This document shows, one piece after another, positions 34,803 through 44,402 of a DNA stretch of 64,000 nucleotides; the first letter of the stretch is position 1, and each line of letters begins with the position of its first letter. Where the stretch lies: assembly GCA_023444445.1 (NCBI GenBank), contig JAEXMK010000016.1, forward strand, positions 75,237 through 139,236. The letters run 5' to 3'. The DNA comes from Pseudomonadota bacterium (GTDB lineage Bacteria > Pseudomonadota > Alphaproteobacteria > Rhizobiales > Rhizobiaceae). Below the pieces are notes generated by a model. The model made no database searches. It worked only from the letters and a program-made list of their open reading frames with translations, and had not been told where the DNA came from. A program made the translations under genes and the position numbers.

Positions 34803-36341
34803 TCATTGAAACGTAATATCGCCGATGACCCGCACGCGAACCCGCCGCGCGCCGCCAGGCAGATAGGCGATCGGAATATCTTCCACCTCAAGCGTCTTGA
34901 GGCTCGCTCTCTCAGCGCCTGAAGCAACCGCTGCGTTCTGTGCCTCGGTCTCGGCTTTCGCAAGGGCTTCGTCGCGGCTCAGGCCGGAAAAAACCTGATC
35001 GACCTCGCCGGAAACCTGCGCCATCGCTGCACCGAGCGCATTGGCAACGCCGGCATTTTCCACACGCAGCACCTGGGACGCACCCGGAACCGTCTCGGGG
35101 ATAAGGAAAGCCCCGCCGCCGACGGCAACCAGCGGCACATCTTCGGCCGAGGTCTTCATCTGGTCGAAACTGTCCGCCACCATCTCACGGATGCGTTGGA
35201 GTGTCGCCCGCACGAAAGCCGGATCGAGGCCTCTCACGCGATCGCGGTCGCCCATCTCGATCAGCCCCGCGGCGACGGCAATATCCGATGTCGTGAGCGT
35301 CTCGCCGCCGAAAACACGGGCTTGCGTCAGGATGCGATAACCGACCGAGCGTGGACCGATCTTGCCCGTATCAGCATCGACGATGGTGCCGCCGCCGAGC
35401 GCAATCGGCAGAAGATCGGGCATGCGGAAGAGCGTGCGTACCCCGCCAATATGGACGATATTGTTCGCTTCCCGCGGAAACCCGCCGACAAGGCAGCCGA
35501 TATCGGAGGTCGTGCCGCCGACATCCACCACCATGGCATCGGTTAGCCCGGTGAGGAAGGCTGCACCACGCATCGAGTTGGTTGGGCCTGAAGCAAAGCT
35601 GTGCACCGGGTTGGCAGCGGCGACATTCGCGAGCGCCACGGTGCCGTCATTCTGGGTCAGATAGAACGGGGCCTTCACACCGGCTTCGCGCAACGCATCC
35701 GAAAATGCCTGAACGGTTGTCCTGCCAAGTGTCTGCAGTGCCGCGTTCAGCAGGGCGACATTTTCCCGCTCCAGAAGCCCTATGCGGCCAAGCGTATGGG
35801 AGAGCGTGATACGCGCGTCGGGGATGACCGAGCGAACGATTTCCGCTGCCCGCACTTCGCATTCGGTTGTCAGCGGCGAGAAGGTTGCCGAAATGGCGAT
35901 GGAGGTGATGCCCGCATCACGGATCTTCATCGCGGCCTCCCGAATTTCATCGGGGATCATCGGCACCAACGGGCTACCGTCATATTCATGGCCACCATGG
36001 ACCATGAAGATCAACGGATCGACAGCGTCGTACAAATCTTTTGGCCAGTCGCACATGGGCGGCAGCGAAGAACCGGTCGGCAGAGCGATGCGGATGGCGG
36101 CAACCCGTTCCAGCCGGGCGCGCTCCACCACCGCATTGGTGAAATGGGTGGTGCCGATCATCACCGCATCGATCGGTCGGTGAGCCGCGCCGACATGGCC
36201 AGACACGTGCGCGAGCGCGGCCTTTACGCCCGACAGAACATCCTGCGTGGTCGGAACCTTGATGGAGGCGACAATGGTGTCTCCATCAATCAGAACGGCA
36301 TCCGTATTGGTGCCGCCAACGTCAATACCGATGCGTTTCAT
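34803..36341 (-). CDS. HyuA-like hydantoinase/oxoprolinase-family ATPase, copy 1
   Basis: A 512-residue protein of the HyuA/oxoprolinase A family with an actin-like ATPase fold: RIGIDVGGTNTDAVLIDG phosphate loop at the N-terminus, MIGTTHFTNAVVERARL, PLVPMIPDEI, and the second phosphate motif MVVDVGGTTSDIGCLVGG. It is about 170 residues shorter than the HyuA of ATP-dependent hydantoinases, and no HyuB gene is present; its partner is the DUF917 protein, whose stop it overlaps as ATGA. It is clearly paralogous to the copy at 40296-41870. It presumably activates a ring amide (hydantoin- or lactam-like) with ATP. Confidence 0.85.
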   Translation of the reverse strand: MKRIGIDVGGTNTDAVLIDGDTIVASIKVPTTQDVLSGVKAALAHVSGHVGAAHRPIDAVMIGTTHFTNAVVERARLERVAAIRIALPTGSSLPPMCDWPKDLYDAVDPLIFMVHGGHEYDGSPLVPMIPDEIREAAMKIRDAGITSIAISATFSPLTTECEVRAAEIVRSVIPDARITLSHTLGRIGLLERENVALLNAALQTLGRTTVQAFSDALREAGVKAPFYLTQNDGTVALANVAAANPVHSFASGPTNSMRGAAFLTGLTDAMVVDVGGTTSDIGCLVGGFPREANNIVHIGGVRTLFRMPDLLPIALGGGTIVDADTGKIGPRSVGYRILTQARVFGGETLTTSDIAVAAGLIEMGDRDRVRGLDPAFVRATLQRIREMVADSFDQMKTSAEDVPLVAVGGGAFLIPETVPGASQVLRVENAGVANALGAAMAQVSGEVDQVFSGLSRDEALAKAETEAQNAAVASGAERASLKTLEVEDIPIAYLPGGARRVRVRVIGDITFQ

Positions 36342-37414
36342 GGGAATACCGATCTGAAGTCAATGTCATAACCAAAGGCGCGCGGGCCGACGGCGGCGAT
36401 GCCGGCAGGCGTCGTCAAAAGCTCGGGTGCCGGCAGGGCGACAACCGTCACGCGCTGACCGTAACGCACCGATTCCGTACCGATGGCGCCACCGGAAACC
36501 GTATCGAGAAGGCAGAGCAGGTCCGGCGTCATGGCGACTGGCTGGCCATCGCGGAAGGCAACGGCCCACTCATTCTGGAATGCGAGCTCCATGCGCGAAC
36601 CACGGTCGGCATCGATACCTTCAATGGTCGTGCTGCCGCGCAGAAAACCGCCAGTGGTCTCGCGCGCCACATCCACCACCTTGCCGCGGAAGAGCTGCTT
36701 GCCGCCCTCGTGGTCGAGAACCGCCCGAACCGGATCGTCATGGCGTGCACGGGCTTCCATCACCGCGCGCCCGAGTTCGGTCGCCTTGGTAACGGTGTAA
36801 TGAATACCCCATTCCTTCACTTCCTTGCCGGTGCGCGGCGCCTTGCAGGTGGCGGCGGTGGAACCGACTTCGGTGCAGACTTTGCGCGAGATGCGCTCCA
36901 TCCATTTCCAGGAGGCTGCGCGGGTCACGATCACCTCATTGTCGCGCACATCGACCAGCGACAGCGGAAACATCGGCAGGTTGCCGATGGCGAAAGACGT
37001 CATCTGCGCTTCGGGATAGGCGCGTCCCATGGCATCGGCATTCACGACCGGCCGGTCGAGAACGGCGGCGGCGAGGAAGGAAGAAAGCGCATTCGAGCCG
37101 CCGATTTCAACGCTCATGATCGCCCGGAACGGCTTGCCGAGATAATCCTCCATCACCTCGACGGCACGGGCGAGATGCACGGGATCACCCAGTCGTTCCT
37201 GACCAACAAGCGGCGCACCCATCTTGGAGACGACGGCAACCATGTCGTCATCGGCAAGCGCCATGGGGTCCATGACCTTCACCCGCCGCCCCTCGGCATA
37301 GAGACGCCGCAGATTGAGCGTCGAGATATAGGGGTTGCCGCCGCCACCCGTTCCCAGAATCCAGGCACCGGTGGCCAGAGGTTCGATATCGTCTTCGGAA
37401 AATTCCTGGATCAT
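36338..37414 (-). CDS. DUF917 protein ((S-methyl)thiohydantoin desulfurase family), copy 1
   Basis: A 358-residue protein of the DUF917 family, which I recall Pfam now names after S-methyl thiohydantoin desulfurase. The N-terminal glycine-rich block WILGTGGGGNPYISTL and later SVEIGGSNALSSFLAA and NADAMGRAYPEAQM are characteristic. The start at 37414 has GAGG upstream; a frame to 37480 is not supported. It is translationally coupled to hyuA-like copy 1. DUF917 proteins are commonly encoded beside, or fused to, HyuA-like ATPases, so the two probably form one enzyme. Confidence 0.83.
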   Translation of the reverse strand: MIQEFSEDDIEPLATGAWILGTGGGGNPYISTLNLRRLYAEGRRVKVMDPMALADDDMVAVVSKMGAPLVGQERLGDPVHLARAVEVMEDYLGKPFRAIMSVEIGGSNALSSFLAAAVLDRPVVNADAMGRAYPEAQMTSFAIGNLPMFPLSLVDVRDNEVIVTRAASWKWMERISRKVCTEVGSTAATCKAPRTGKEVKEWGIHYTVTKATELGRAVMEARARHDDPVRAVLDHEGGKQLFRGKVVDVARETTGGFLRGSTTIEGIDADRGSRMELAFQNEWAVAFRDGQPVAMTPDLLCLLDTVSGGAIGTESVRYGQRVTVVALPAPELLTTPAGIAAVGPRAFGYDIDFRSVFP

Positions 37415-37490
37415 GCGTCGTCCTCGGGCATGCCGCAGCCTCTCCGCCGCAGGCGATGCTCCTTCCCTTTGAAGTTCCAAATCTGGCCAA

Positions 37491-37509
37491 CCCCGCCTTT
37501 GTGGCGGGG
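37491..37509. repeat. Intercistronic hairpin, copy 2
   Basis: CCCCGCC-tttgt-GGCGGGG, a perfect 7-bp stem in the gap between the binding-protein gene and DUF917 copy 1. On the minus strand it follows the binding-protein stop by about 20 nt, the usual place of an mRNA-stabilising hairpin that raises binding-protein yield. Confidence 0.5.
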
Positions 37510-37530
37510 CCGGTTTTCATGAGGTCAAGA

Positions 37531-39126
37531 TCACTCGGCCTTGCAGTCCCAATGGAAGTTGGAGAAGTTCAGGTCCCAGCTCTGCATGGGAATGAACTCG
37601 TAACCCTGAAGGCACTTGTTCGCCGCATAACGGCGGTTCGGCGCAACCGCCCAGACGTCAGGCTGAAGATCCACGATCTTCGTCTGCATTTCCTTGTAGG
37701 TGGCGTTCTGCTCGTCGACATCAGTGGTGGAGCGAACCTTGTCAATCAAGCCGTCGATTTCCGCGTTCTGCAGCCATTCCATCGACATCCAGGTGCCGGA
37801 AGCCTTGGAATGATACTGGTTGTAGAACATCGAATCCGGCGACGGATAGGTCGGCGAGATATTCACCTGCGTCGACGCCGGCGTCGTTTCGGGCTTGGAA
37901 GAAAGCTCGACGATACGGTTCCACGGCTCGGGCTTGATATCGAGCGTGATGCCGATCTGCTCAAGGCTTGACTGCAGGAGCAAGGCCACTTCCGCCTCGA
38001 AGGCGAGCGACGCGACGTAGCTGTTGACGAGCGTGATCTTCTGGCCGGCATATTTCGACTTCGCCAGCTCTTCCTTGGCCTTTTCCAGATCGTAGACGCC
38101 GGGCTGGATATCGCCATTATGCGCATCCTTGAACGCGTCGGAAAGCGGCCCCTTCATATCGAAGCCCGGATAGATCACTTCCTGGATCGTCTTGTAGTCT
38201 GTCGCATAGGCGATGGCGCGGCGGACGTGGACGTCGTCGGTCGGATAGACCTTCGTGTTGAGCTTGATGACGAAGCCGCCGGCGGTGCGGGTCTGGATCA
38301 GCTTGTAACCCTTCATCCGGCCAATGGATTCATAGGTGTCGTTGCCAAGCCCGTGCGAGGAAAGGCCGAGTTCGCCCTTTTCCGCCAGCGCCTTGACGGT
38401 GGCGTCGTCGCTGGTCTGCACGAAGCGTACTTCGTCGATTGGCTTGCCCTTCGTCCAGCCGAGGAAATAATCGGCATTGCGGGCGATGACCATGTCGGCA
38501 GAACGGTTGTAGCTGACCAGCTTGTAGGGGCCGGAACCGGCGGAGTGTTCCCCGACATAAGCCTCACCCCATTTGTCTTCGGGCTTGGCATTGGCTTCGA
38601 TCAGCGTTTTGTTCATCGCCATCATCAGCGGCGTCGCCGCCATGAAGGGCGAGAACTGGCGGTCGATTTTCATAACCAGGGTTACATCGTCAGGCGCGGT
38701 GACGTTTTCGGGCTTCAGCACGCCGACGATGAGGTTCGACGGGCCCTTGTTGATTCCGAGCAGGCGCTGGATCGACCAGGCGATATCGGCAGCCTTCACT
38801 GCCGTGCCGTCCTGGAACTTCGCATCGTCGCGAAGGTGGAAGGTGTAGGTCAGGCCGTCTTCGGAAATCTCCCAGGATTTCGCGAGATGCGGCACGATTT
38901 CACCCTTGGCGTTCACCGTGGTCAGACCGTCATACATATTCACGATGGCCATGTAGCCGGTGTAGTCGGTCACTTTTGCCGGGTCGAGCGAGCTGAATAT
39001 CTGCATGGTGTTGACCGCGACCGACACCTTGTCTTCCGCAAGAACTGCGGAAGAGATAAGCGGCAACGCGAGCGCCGTGCCGAGCGCCAGAGGGGCGAGA
39101 CGGGAAGAAAGTACAGGCATTTTCAT
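37531..39126 (-). CDS. Peptide-type ABC substrate-binding protein in the HyuA/DUF917 operon
   Basis: A 531-residue DppA/OppA-family (SBP_bac_5) protein with a Sec signal peptide (LAPLALGTALALPLISSAVLA, then EDKVSV). Family blocks: SWEISEDGLTYTFHLRDDAKF, HSAGSGPYKLVSYN, VHVRRAIAYATDYKTIQEV. It supplies the permeases encoded upstream at 43.5-45.4 kb. Unusually it lies between the two HyuA/DUF917 pairs rather than at the head of the operon. The ligand is unknown; the enzymes around it suggest a cyclic or iso-linked amide. Confidence 0.9.
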   Translation of the reverse strand: MKMPVLSSRLAPLALGTALALPLISSAVLAEDKVSVAVNTMQIFSSLDPAKVTDYTGYMAIVNMYDGLTTVNAKGEIVPHLAKSWEISEDGLTYTFHLRDDAKFQDGTAVKAADIAWSIQRLLGINKGPSNLIVGVLKPENVTAPDDVTLVMKIDRQFSPFMAATPLMMAMNKTLIEANAKPEDKWGEAYVGEHSAGSGPYKLVSYNRSADMVIARNADYFLGWTKGKPIDEVRFVQTSDDATVKALAEKGELGLSSHGLGNDTYESIGRMKGYKLIQTRTAGGFVIKLNTKVYPTDDVHVRRAIAYATDYKTIQEVIYPGFDMKGPLSDAFKDAHNGDIQPGVYDLEKAKEELAKSKYAGQKITLVNSYVASLAFEAEVALLLQSSLEQIGITLDIKPEPWNRIVELSSKPETTPASTQVNISPTYPSPDSMFYNQYHSKASGTWMSMEWLQNAEIDGLIDKVRSTTDVDEQNATYKEMQTKIVDLQPDVWAVAPNRRYAANKCLQGYEFIPMQSWDLNFSNFHWDCKAE

Positions 39127-39169
39127 TTTTTGTTCTCCTCTTTATTGCGGGTCATTGGCCCGCTTATGG

Positions 39170-40303
39170 TTAGGCAGCCTTGCTGACCGGAACGGGCAGC
39201 GGTGAGAAAGGAATGTCCGGGTAACCGAAGGCCGCCGGCCCGACGACCTCAAGCGCGCGGGCGCTGCGCAGCAGGTCATGGCAGGGGATGGCGATGACGG
39301 CCACGCGCTGGCCGTAGCGCAGCACTTCGGTGGTGATCGGATAACCGGTGTCAACATCGAGCAGGACGATCAGATCGGGCACCGTCACTTCCACCTTGCC
39401 GTCACGGGAAAACAGCAGGAACTCGTTCTGGATGGCGACGCCTGCTGTCTGACCGGCGCAATCATCAAAGCCGGAAAGCGTGAGATCGCCAACCGCGAAA
39501 CCGCCGCGAAGATGGCGCTTCAGATCGGTGATCTTGCCGTTGAAGATGCGCCGCCCGCCTTCGAGCGCGCAAACTGCGGCAATCGGGTCTTCCTGCTGCT
39601 TGCGGGCGTGGATCACGGCCTCGCCGATTGCGATCGCCTTGGTGTAGGTTTTCGGAATGCCATACTGGTGCACGTAATGCGCCTGCATCGGCGCGGTCGC
39701 CAACATCGCACCGCCGCCCTGCGAGACGACGCAGGCGCGCGCCATGCGCTCATGCCAGACCTCGGAAACGGCATGGCTGAAGATGACGGCATTGCCATGC
39801 AGATCGCACATCACCGAGGGCGTGGAACTATGGCCATAGATGGAGAAGGTGGTCATCTGCATCTCGGGAAAAGCCCGGCCCATGCCGTCGCAATCGAGGA
39901 TCGGCAGGCCGCCCAGCGCCGCCGTCACCAGCGGGTTCATGGAATTGGAACCGCCGATTTCCTCGCAGACGATCGCGTCGACGGGCGTGCGGATCAGCTC
40001 TTCCATCGCGCGCAGGCAGCGCAGGCCTTCGCGACCTTCGCGAATGCGCTCGACGCCGACGACAGGCGCGCCGATACCGCCGATGGACATGCAGAGCGCG
40101 TCCGGCTCAATCGCGTCGGTTGCGAGGATCTTCATCTCGTAGCCGGCCTTCATGGCCTCCAGCGCCAGAAGCTTGCCGAGATAAGGATTGCCGCCGCCGC
40201 CCGTGCCGAGAATGCCTGCGCCGATTTCCAGCGCGTCGAGATCTTCACGGGTCAGCGTCCGCAATGCCGCTTCGTCATATTTCAGCTTGCGTGTCTCAGC
40301 CAT
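39170..40303 (-). CDS. DUF917 protein ((S-methyl)thiohydantoin desulfurase family), copy 2
   Basis: A 377-residue paralogue of the copy at 36338-37414. It shares AGILGTGGGGNPYLGKLL, CEEIGGSNSMNPLVTAA and DCDGMGRAFPEMQMTTFS. The ATG at 40303 overlaps the HyuA-like stop by 8 nt (ATGGCTGA); a start at 40327 is possible but longer than the family needs. Pairing and coupling with HyuA-like copy 2 support a two-subunit enzyme. Confidence 0.83.
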   Translation of the reverse strand: MAETRKLKYDEAALRTLTREDLDALEIGAGILGTGGGGNPYLGKLLALEAMKAGYEMKILATDAIEPDALCMSIGGIGAPVVGVERIREGREGLRCLRAMEELIRTPVDAIVCEEIGGSNSMNPLVTAALGGLPILDCDGMGRAFPEMQMTTFSIYGHSSTPSVMCDLHGNAVIFSHAVSEVWHERMARACVVSQGGGAMLATAPMQAHYVHQYGIPKTYTKAIAIGEAVIHARKQQEDPIAAVCALEGGRRIFNGKITDLKRHLRGGFAVGDLTLSGFDDCAGQTAGVAIQNEFLLFSRDGKVEVTVPDLIVLLDVDTGYPITTEVLRYGQRVAVIAIPCHDLLRSARALEVVGPAAFGYPDIPFSPLPVPVSKAA

Positions 40304-41870
40304 GATTGGCTCCCATTTCTCCAACAACTTTCACGTGAATGCGGGTGGCGTTGCCGGGCAGGTAAGCCAGCGGCATATCCTCGCGCTCGATGACTTCGAG
40401 CGTCGAGGCAATCGCGCCGGCGGCAACCGCCTTTTCGCGGGCTTCCGCTTCTGCCTCAGCCAGCGCGCTCTCGCGTGTGCGTCCATCGACGAGTGAGAAG
40501 ACCCGGTCCGTTTCACCGCTGATCTGCGCAATGGCCGCGCCAACGGCATTGGCCACCGCGAAATTCTCAGGCCGAATGACCTCAAGATCACCGATGCGAT
40601 CCGGCATCAGGATGGAACCGCCGCCAACGGCAATAACCGGCACCGGTGACGACGAGATGCGGCTGCGCTCCACGCAGGCTTCGAGCATGTCGTTGATCTT
40701 GTTGACGGCCGCATCCACGAGCTTTTTATCAAGGCTGGAGACCAGCTTTTTCTCGCCAACATCGGCCTTGCCGGAGGCAACCGCGATATCGGTCGCCGTC
40801 AGGGTCGAGCCACCGAAGCACAGCGCCTCGCGGCGGACGCGGTAACCGACGGATTTCGGCCCGACGGTCAGACCGTGATCGCCATTGACCACGAGGGAAC
40901 CGCCGCCGAGACCGATGGAGAAAACGTCAGGCATGCGGAAATTGGTGCGCACGCCGCCAATGTCCGCCGTGGTCGAGGCCTGACGCGGGAAACCGTGGGA
41001 AAGCGAGCCGACGTCCGACGTGGTGCCGCCCACATCCACGACGACGGCATCCTTGAGACCGGTGAGGAAGGCCGCACCACGCATGGAGTTCGTCGGACCG
41101 GAGGCAAAGGTGAGCACGGGGAAACCGCGCACCACATCAGCCGCCATCAGCGTGCCGTCGTTCTGGGTGATATAAAACGGGCAGGTGATGCCCGCAGCCT
41201 TCAGCGCAGCGCCGAAAGCGGCGACGGTGCGGTCAGCAAGCGACAGCAGGCTGGCATTCATGATTGCAGCACTTTCCCGTGCAAGCAGGCCATGGCGGCC
41301 GATATCCTTGGACATCACCACCGGCAGACCGGGGCAGCGTTCCTGCAGGATTTCTTTCGCCCGAAGTTCCATCGCATCGTTGATGCCGCTAAAAACGCAG
41401 GTGACGGCAGCCGCCTTCAGGCCCTTGGCGCGGATATCGGCGGCGATGCGAACGATCTCGTCCTCATCGAGCGGCGAAATTTCGCGACCGTCGAATTCGT
41501 AACCGCCGCGCACCTGATAACCGTGGTTGCCGACGATTTCCCGGAGGTCATCCGGCCAGTCGACCATGGGCGGCAGGCCAGCGCCGGAGGGCAGGCCGAG
41601 CCGGATGGCTGCAACCTCGTCCATATGCCGGCGCTCGATCACCGCATTGGTGAAATGTGTGGTGCCGATCATCACGGCACCGATGCGCGACCTGTCTATG
41701 CCCGATGCCTCGATGACCTTTTCAAGGGCTTCGATGACGCCTGACGTCACATCCTCTGTCGTGGAGGCCTTCACCCCCGCCAGAACGGTTTTTTCCTGCA
41801 ACACAACGGCATCGGTATTCGTGCCGCCGACGTCAATTCCAACGCGATACACGTCAGGCTCCTCTTTCAT
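40296..41870 (-). CDS. HyuA-like hydantoinase/oxoprolinase-family ATPase, copy 2
   Basis: A 524-residue HyuA-like protein: YRVGIDVGGTNTDAVVLQ at the start, MIGTTHFTNAVIERRHM, and VVVDVGGTTSDVGSLSHG as second phosphate loop. The ATG at 41870 overlaps the ABC ATPase stop as TGATG; a TTG one codon upstream is less likely. Like copy 1 it lacks the long C-terminal region of classical HyuA and has no HyuB partner. Differences from copy 1 are spread over the whole length, as expected of old paralogues rather than a recent duplication. Confidence 0.85.
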   Translation of the reverse strand: MKEEPDVYRVGIDVGGTNTDAVVLQEKTVLAGVKASTTEDVTSGVIEALEKVIEASGIDRSRIGAVMIGTTHFTNAVIERRHMDEVAAIRLGLPSGAGLPPMVDWPDDLREIVGNHGYQVRGGYEFDGREISPLDEDEIVRIAADIRAKGLKAAAVTCVFSGINDAMELRAKEILQERCPGLPVVMSKDIGRHGLLARESAAIMNASLLSLADRTVAAFGAALKAAGITCPFYITQNDGTLMAADVVRGFPVLTFASGPTNSMRGAAFLTGLKDAVVVDVGGTTSDVGSLSHGFPRQASTTADIGGVRTNFRMPDVFSIGLGGGSLVVNGDHGLTVGPKSVGYRVRREALCFGGSTLTATDIAVASGKADVGEKKLVSSLDKKLVDAAVNKINDMLEACVERSRISSSPVPVIAVGGGSILMPDRIGDLEVIRPENFAVANAVGAAIAQISGETDRVFSLVDGRTRESALAEAEAEAREKAVAAGAIASTLEVIEREDMPLAYLPGNATRIHVKVVGEMGANHG

Positions 41871-43516
41871 CAATCGGTCGTTTTGACGAGGAAGCGCATG
41901 CGCTCCTCCTCGGTCACCGTGGGTTTGAGACGTTCTTCCTCGTCGGTGACGACGGGGATGGCCGCGATCAGCGCGCGGGTGTAGGGATGGGCCGGCTCGG
42001 CGAAGACCGCCGACGTCACGCCCTCTTCGACGATCTCGCCCCGCAGCATGATGGCGATGCGCGAACAGAAATTGCGCATCAGCGACAGGTCGTGCGAGAT
42101 CATCAGATAGGTCAGGCCAAGCTCCTCGCGCAGCTGCAGCAAAAGGTCGATAACCGTCTTCTGCACGGAGACATCGAGTGCCGCCGTCGGCTCATCGAGG
42201 ATGAGGATTTTCGGTTCGGCCGCCAGCGCGCGGGCAATCGCCACACGCTGCTTCTGGCCGCCGGACAGCTCATGCGGATATTTGCCGAGATAGGATTGCG
42301 GCAGCCGCACCAGCCCCATCAGTTCCTGCATGCGGTTTTCACGCGCAGGCCCGTCCATGCCGATGGATTTCAGAGGCAAGGCAAGCGTCTGTTTCACCGT
42401 GCGCTTCGGATTGAGCGAGGTGCCCGGGTTTTGATAGACGATCTGTGTCAGCCGCTTGCCGCGCTCAGGCGCGGGGGCGTCGATGACAAGATTGCCAGAC
42501 GTGGGACGCGAAAGGCCCATGATCATGCGCGCGACCGAGGTCTTGCCGGAACCGGATTCGCCCGCAAGGCCAAAAACCTCGCCCTGCTTCAGCGTCAGGT
42601 TCACATCCCGCACGGCATGGTAGCCATTGCGCCGGCCATAAATCTTGTTCAGCCCTTCGATGGTAATGATCGGCTGCCGCGTGCTCTGCACCAGATCGGT
42701 GACGCGCGGGCCATAGAGCGGAGGCACGGCATCCAGAAGCGAACGCGTATAATCCTTGGTGGGGCTATGGAGGATTTGCGTGCAGGGACCGGTCTCAACG
42801 ATATCGCCATGATGCATGACCACGACCCGATCCGCCACCTTGCGCACGACGCCGAGATTGTGGGTGATCATCAAGAGCGCCATGTTTTCTTCGGCGACCA
42901 GCTGGTTGATGAGATTGAGGATTTCGTCCTGCGTCGTCACATCAAGCGCCGTGCCCGGCTCGTCCGCGATCAAGAGCTTCGGCTGGTGCAGCAGGGCAAG
43001 CCCGATCAGCACGCGCTGGCGCATGCCGCCCGAAAGTTCGGACGGATAAGCGTTCATCACTCGCTCGGTGTCGGCAAGCTGCACCCGGCGCAGAACGGCA
43101 GCAATGCGGTTGCGACGCTCGGCCTTGGACGAGTTGGTGCCGTCGCGTTTGTCGGCAAAACGCATGACATCATCGAGATGCGTGCCGATCTTGAATACCG
43201 GATTGAAGGAGGATAGCGGGTCCTGCATGATCAGCGAAAACGCTGTGCCCTTCAGCGCCTCACGCTCCCTGCGCGGTAAGGAAAGCACATCCCGGCCATC
43301 GATGACGATCGCACCTGACGTGATCGCGGCGTTTTTCGGCAGTGTACCGATGATAGCCTTCGCCGTGACTGACTTGCCCGACCCGGTTTCTCCAATCAAT
43401 GCTACGCGTTCGCCGGCGGCAACCGTGAAGGCGACATCGCGCAGCACCTGCCGGGTGCGGCCGTAATTGGTGAAGGTGACGTTGAGATTTTCGACCTTGA
43501 GAAGCGGTTCAGTCAT
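41870..43516 (-). CDS. Peptide-type ABC transporter, fused double ATPase (HyuA/DUF917 operon)
   Basis: A 548-residue DppD-DppF fusion. Domain 1: Walker A GETGSGKSV, signature LSGGMRQRVLIGLA, Walker B LLIADEPGTALD (Gly in place of the usual Thr of DEPTTALD). Domain 2: Walker A GESGSGKTS, signature LSGGQKQRVAIARA, Walker B ILILDEPTAALD. It powers the two permeases encoded just before it (4-nt gap) and overlaps hyuA-like copy 2. Confidence 0.92.
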   Translation of the reverse strand: MTEPLLKVENLNVTFTNYGRTRQVLRDVAFTVAAGERVALIGETGSGKSVTAKAIIGTLPKNAAITSGAIVIDGRDVLSLPRREREALKGTAFSLIMQDPLSSFNPVFKIGTHLDDVMRFADKRDGTNSSKAERRNRIAAVLRRVQLADTERVMNAYPSELSGGMRQRVLIGLALLHQPKLLIADEPGTALDVTTQDEILNLINQLVAEENMALLMITHNLGVVRKVADRVVVMHHGDIVETGPCTQILHSPTKDYTRSLLDAVPPLYGPRVTDLVQSTRQPIITIEGLNKIYGRRNGYHAVRDVNLTLKQGEVFGLAGESGSGKTSVARMIMGLSRPTSGNLVIDAPAPERGKRLTQIVYQNPGTSLNPKRTVKQTLALPLKSIGMDGPARENRMQELMGLVRLPQSYLGKYPHELSGGQKQRVAIARALAAEPKILILDEPTAALDVSVQKTVIDLLLQLREELGLTYLMISHDLSLMRNFCSRIAIMLRGEIVEEGVTSAVFAEPAHPYTRALIAAIPVVTDEEERLKPTVTEEERMRFLVKTTD

Positions 43517-43520
43517 GGTT

Positions 43521-44402
43521 TTAGCTTTCCACGTCGAACATGTCGCGCAGGCCGTCGCCCAGCAGATTGAAGCCCAGCGTCACGTAAAGCACCGCCGCGC
43601 CGGGGCAGAGCACTTCCCACCAGAAATCCGGCATGAACTGGCGCCCGTCGGCGACCATCGATCCAAGATCAGGGGTCGGCGGCTTGACGCCGAAACCCAG
43701 GAAACTCAGCGTCGCGCCGAACAGGATGACGAAGGCGGCATCGAGCGTCGTCTTGACCGATATGACCGAAACGCAATTGGGCAGGATTTCGCGGAAGAGG
43801 ATGTGCAGCGGGCCTGCACCGGCAAGACGTGCCGCTTCGATATAGTCTTCCGAGGCGATAGACTTCGACACCGAATAGATCAGCCGCGCATGCCAGGTCC
43901 ACCATAGCAGCGTGATTGCAATCATGGCGTTCGTCAGCGTCGGTTCCAGGAGGTTGGACACTGCGAGTGCCATGACCAGTGGCGGCATGGCCAGCATCAC
44001 ATTCGTCAGGCCGCTGATGAGTTTTTCGGTCCAGCCGCCGAAATAACCGGCGATCAGGCCAAGGACAGTTCCGACCGGAACGGAAATGCCGAGCACGCCG
44101 ATGACGAGAAGCAGCGAGACGCGGAGCCCGAAGATGGTGCGGGAAAAGATATCGCGCCCTGCCTTGTCGGTGCCGAACCAGTGTTCGAGATCCGGCGGCA
44201 TGTGGCGGGCGCGGAAATCGACAACCGCGCCGATATGTTTCGGATAAGGCGTGAGCCAAGGCGCAAAGACCGCCAGGACCAGCACCGACAGAAGGATCAA
44301 CGAGCCGATGACCGCCGCCGGATTGCGGCTGAAGCGATACCACATCATGTAACCGGCGCTTAAGCCTCGATCAGTGGGTTCGAGCATTTTCATATCGGCC
44401 AT
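43521..44402 (-). CDS. Peptide-type ABC transporter permease (DppC-like, HyuA/DUF917 operon)
   Basis: A 293-residue inner-membrane permease with the DppC landmarks FGTDKAGRDIFSRTIFGLRVS and the EAA loop IEAARLAGAGPLHILFREILPN. A cytoplasmic N-terminus of about 35 residues precedes the first helix. Its start overlaps the DppB-like stop as TGATG. Confidence 0.92.
   Translation of the reverse strand: MADMKMLEPTDRGLSAGYMMWYRFSRNPAAVIGSLILLSVLVLAVFAPWLTPYPKHIGAVVDFRARHMPPDLEHWFGTDKAGRDIFSRTIFGLRVSLLLVIGVLGISVPVGTVLGLIAGYFGGWTEKLISGLTNVMLAMPPLVMALAVSNLLEPTLTNAMIAITLLWWTWHARLIYSVSKSIASEDYIEAARLAGAGPLHILFREILPNCVSVISVKTTLDAAFVILFGATLSFLGFGVKPPTPDLGSMVADGRQFMPDFWWEVLCPGAAVLYVTLGFNLLGDGLRDMFDVES

Noticed and set aside
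41987-43216. A 409-codon plus-strand open frame
   Set aside because: It lies wholly opposite the double ATPase gene, which has complete Walker and signature motifs; the antisense product shows no domain and its composition is typical of a G+C-rich shadow frame.
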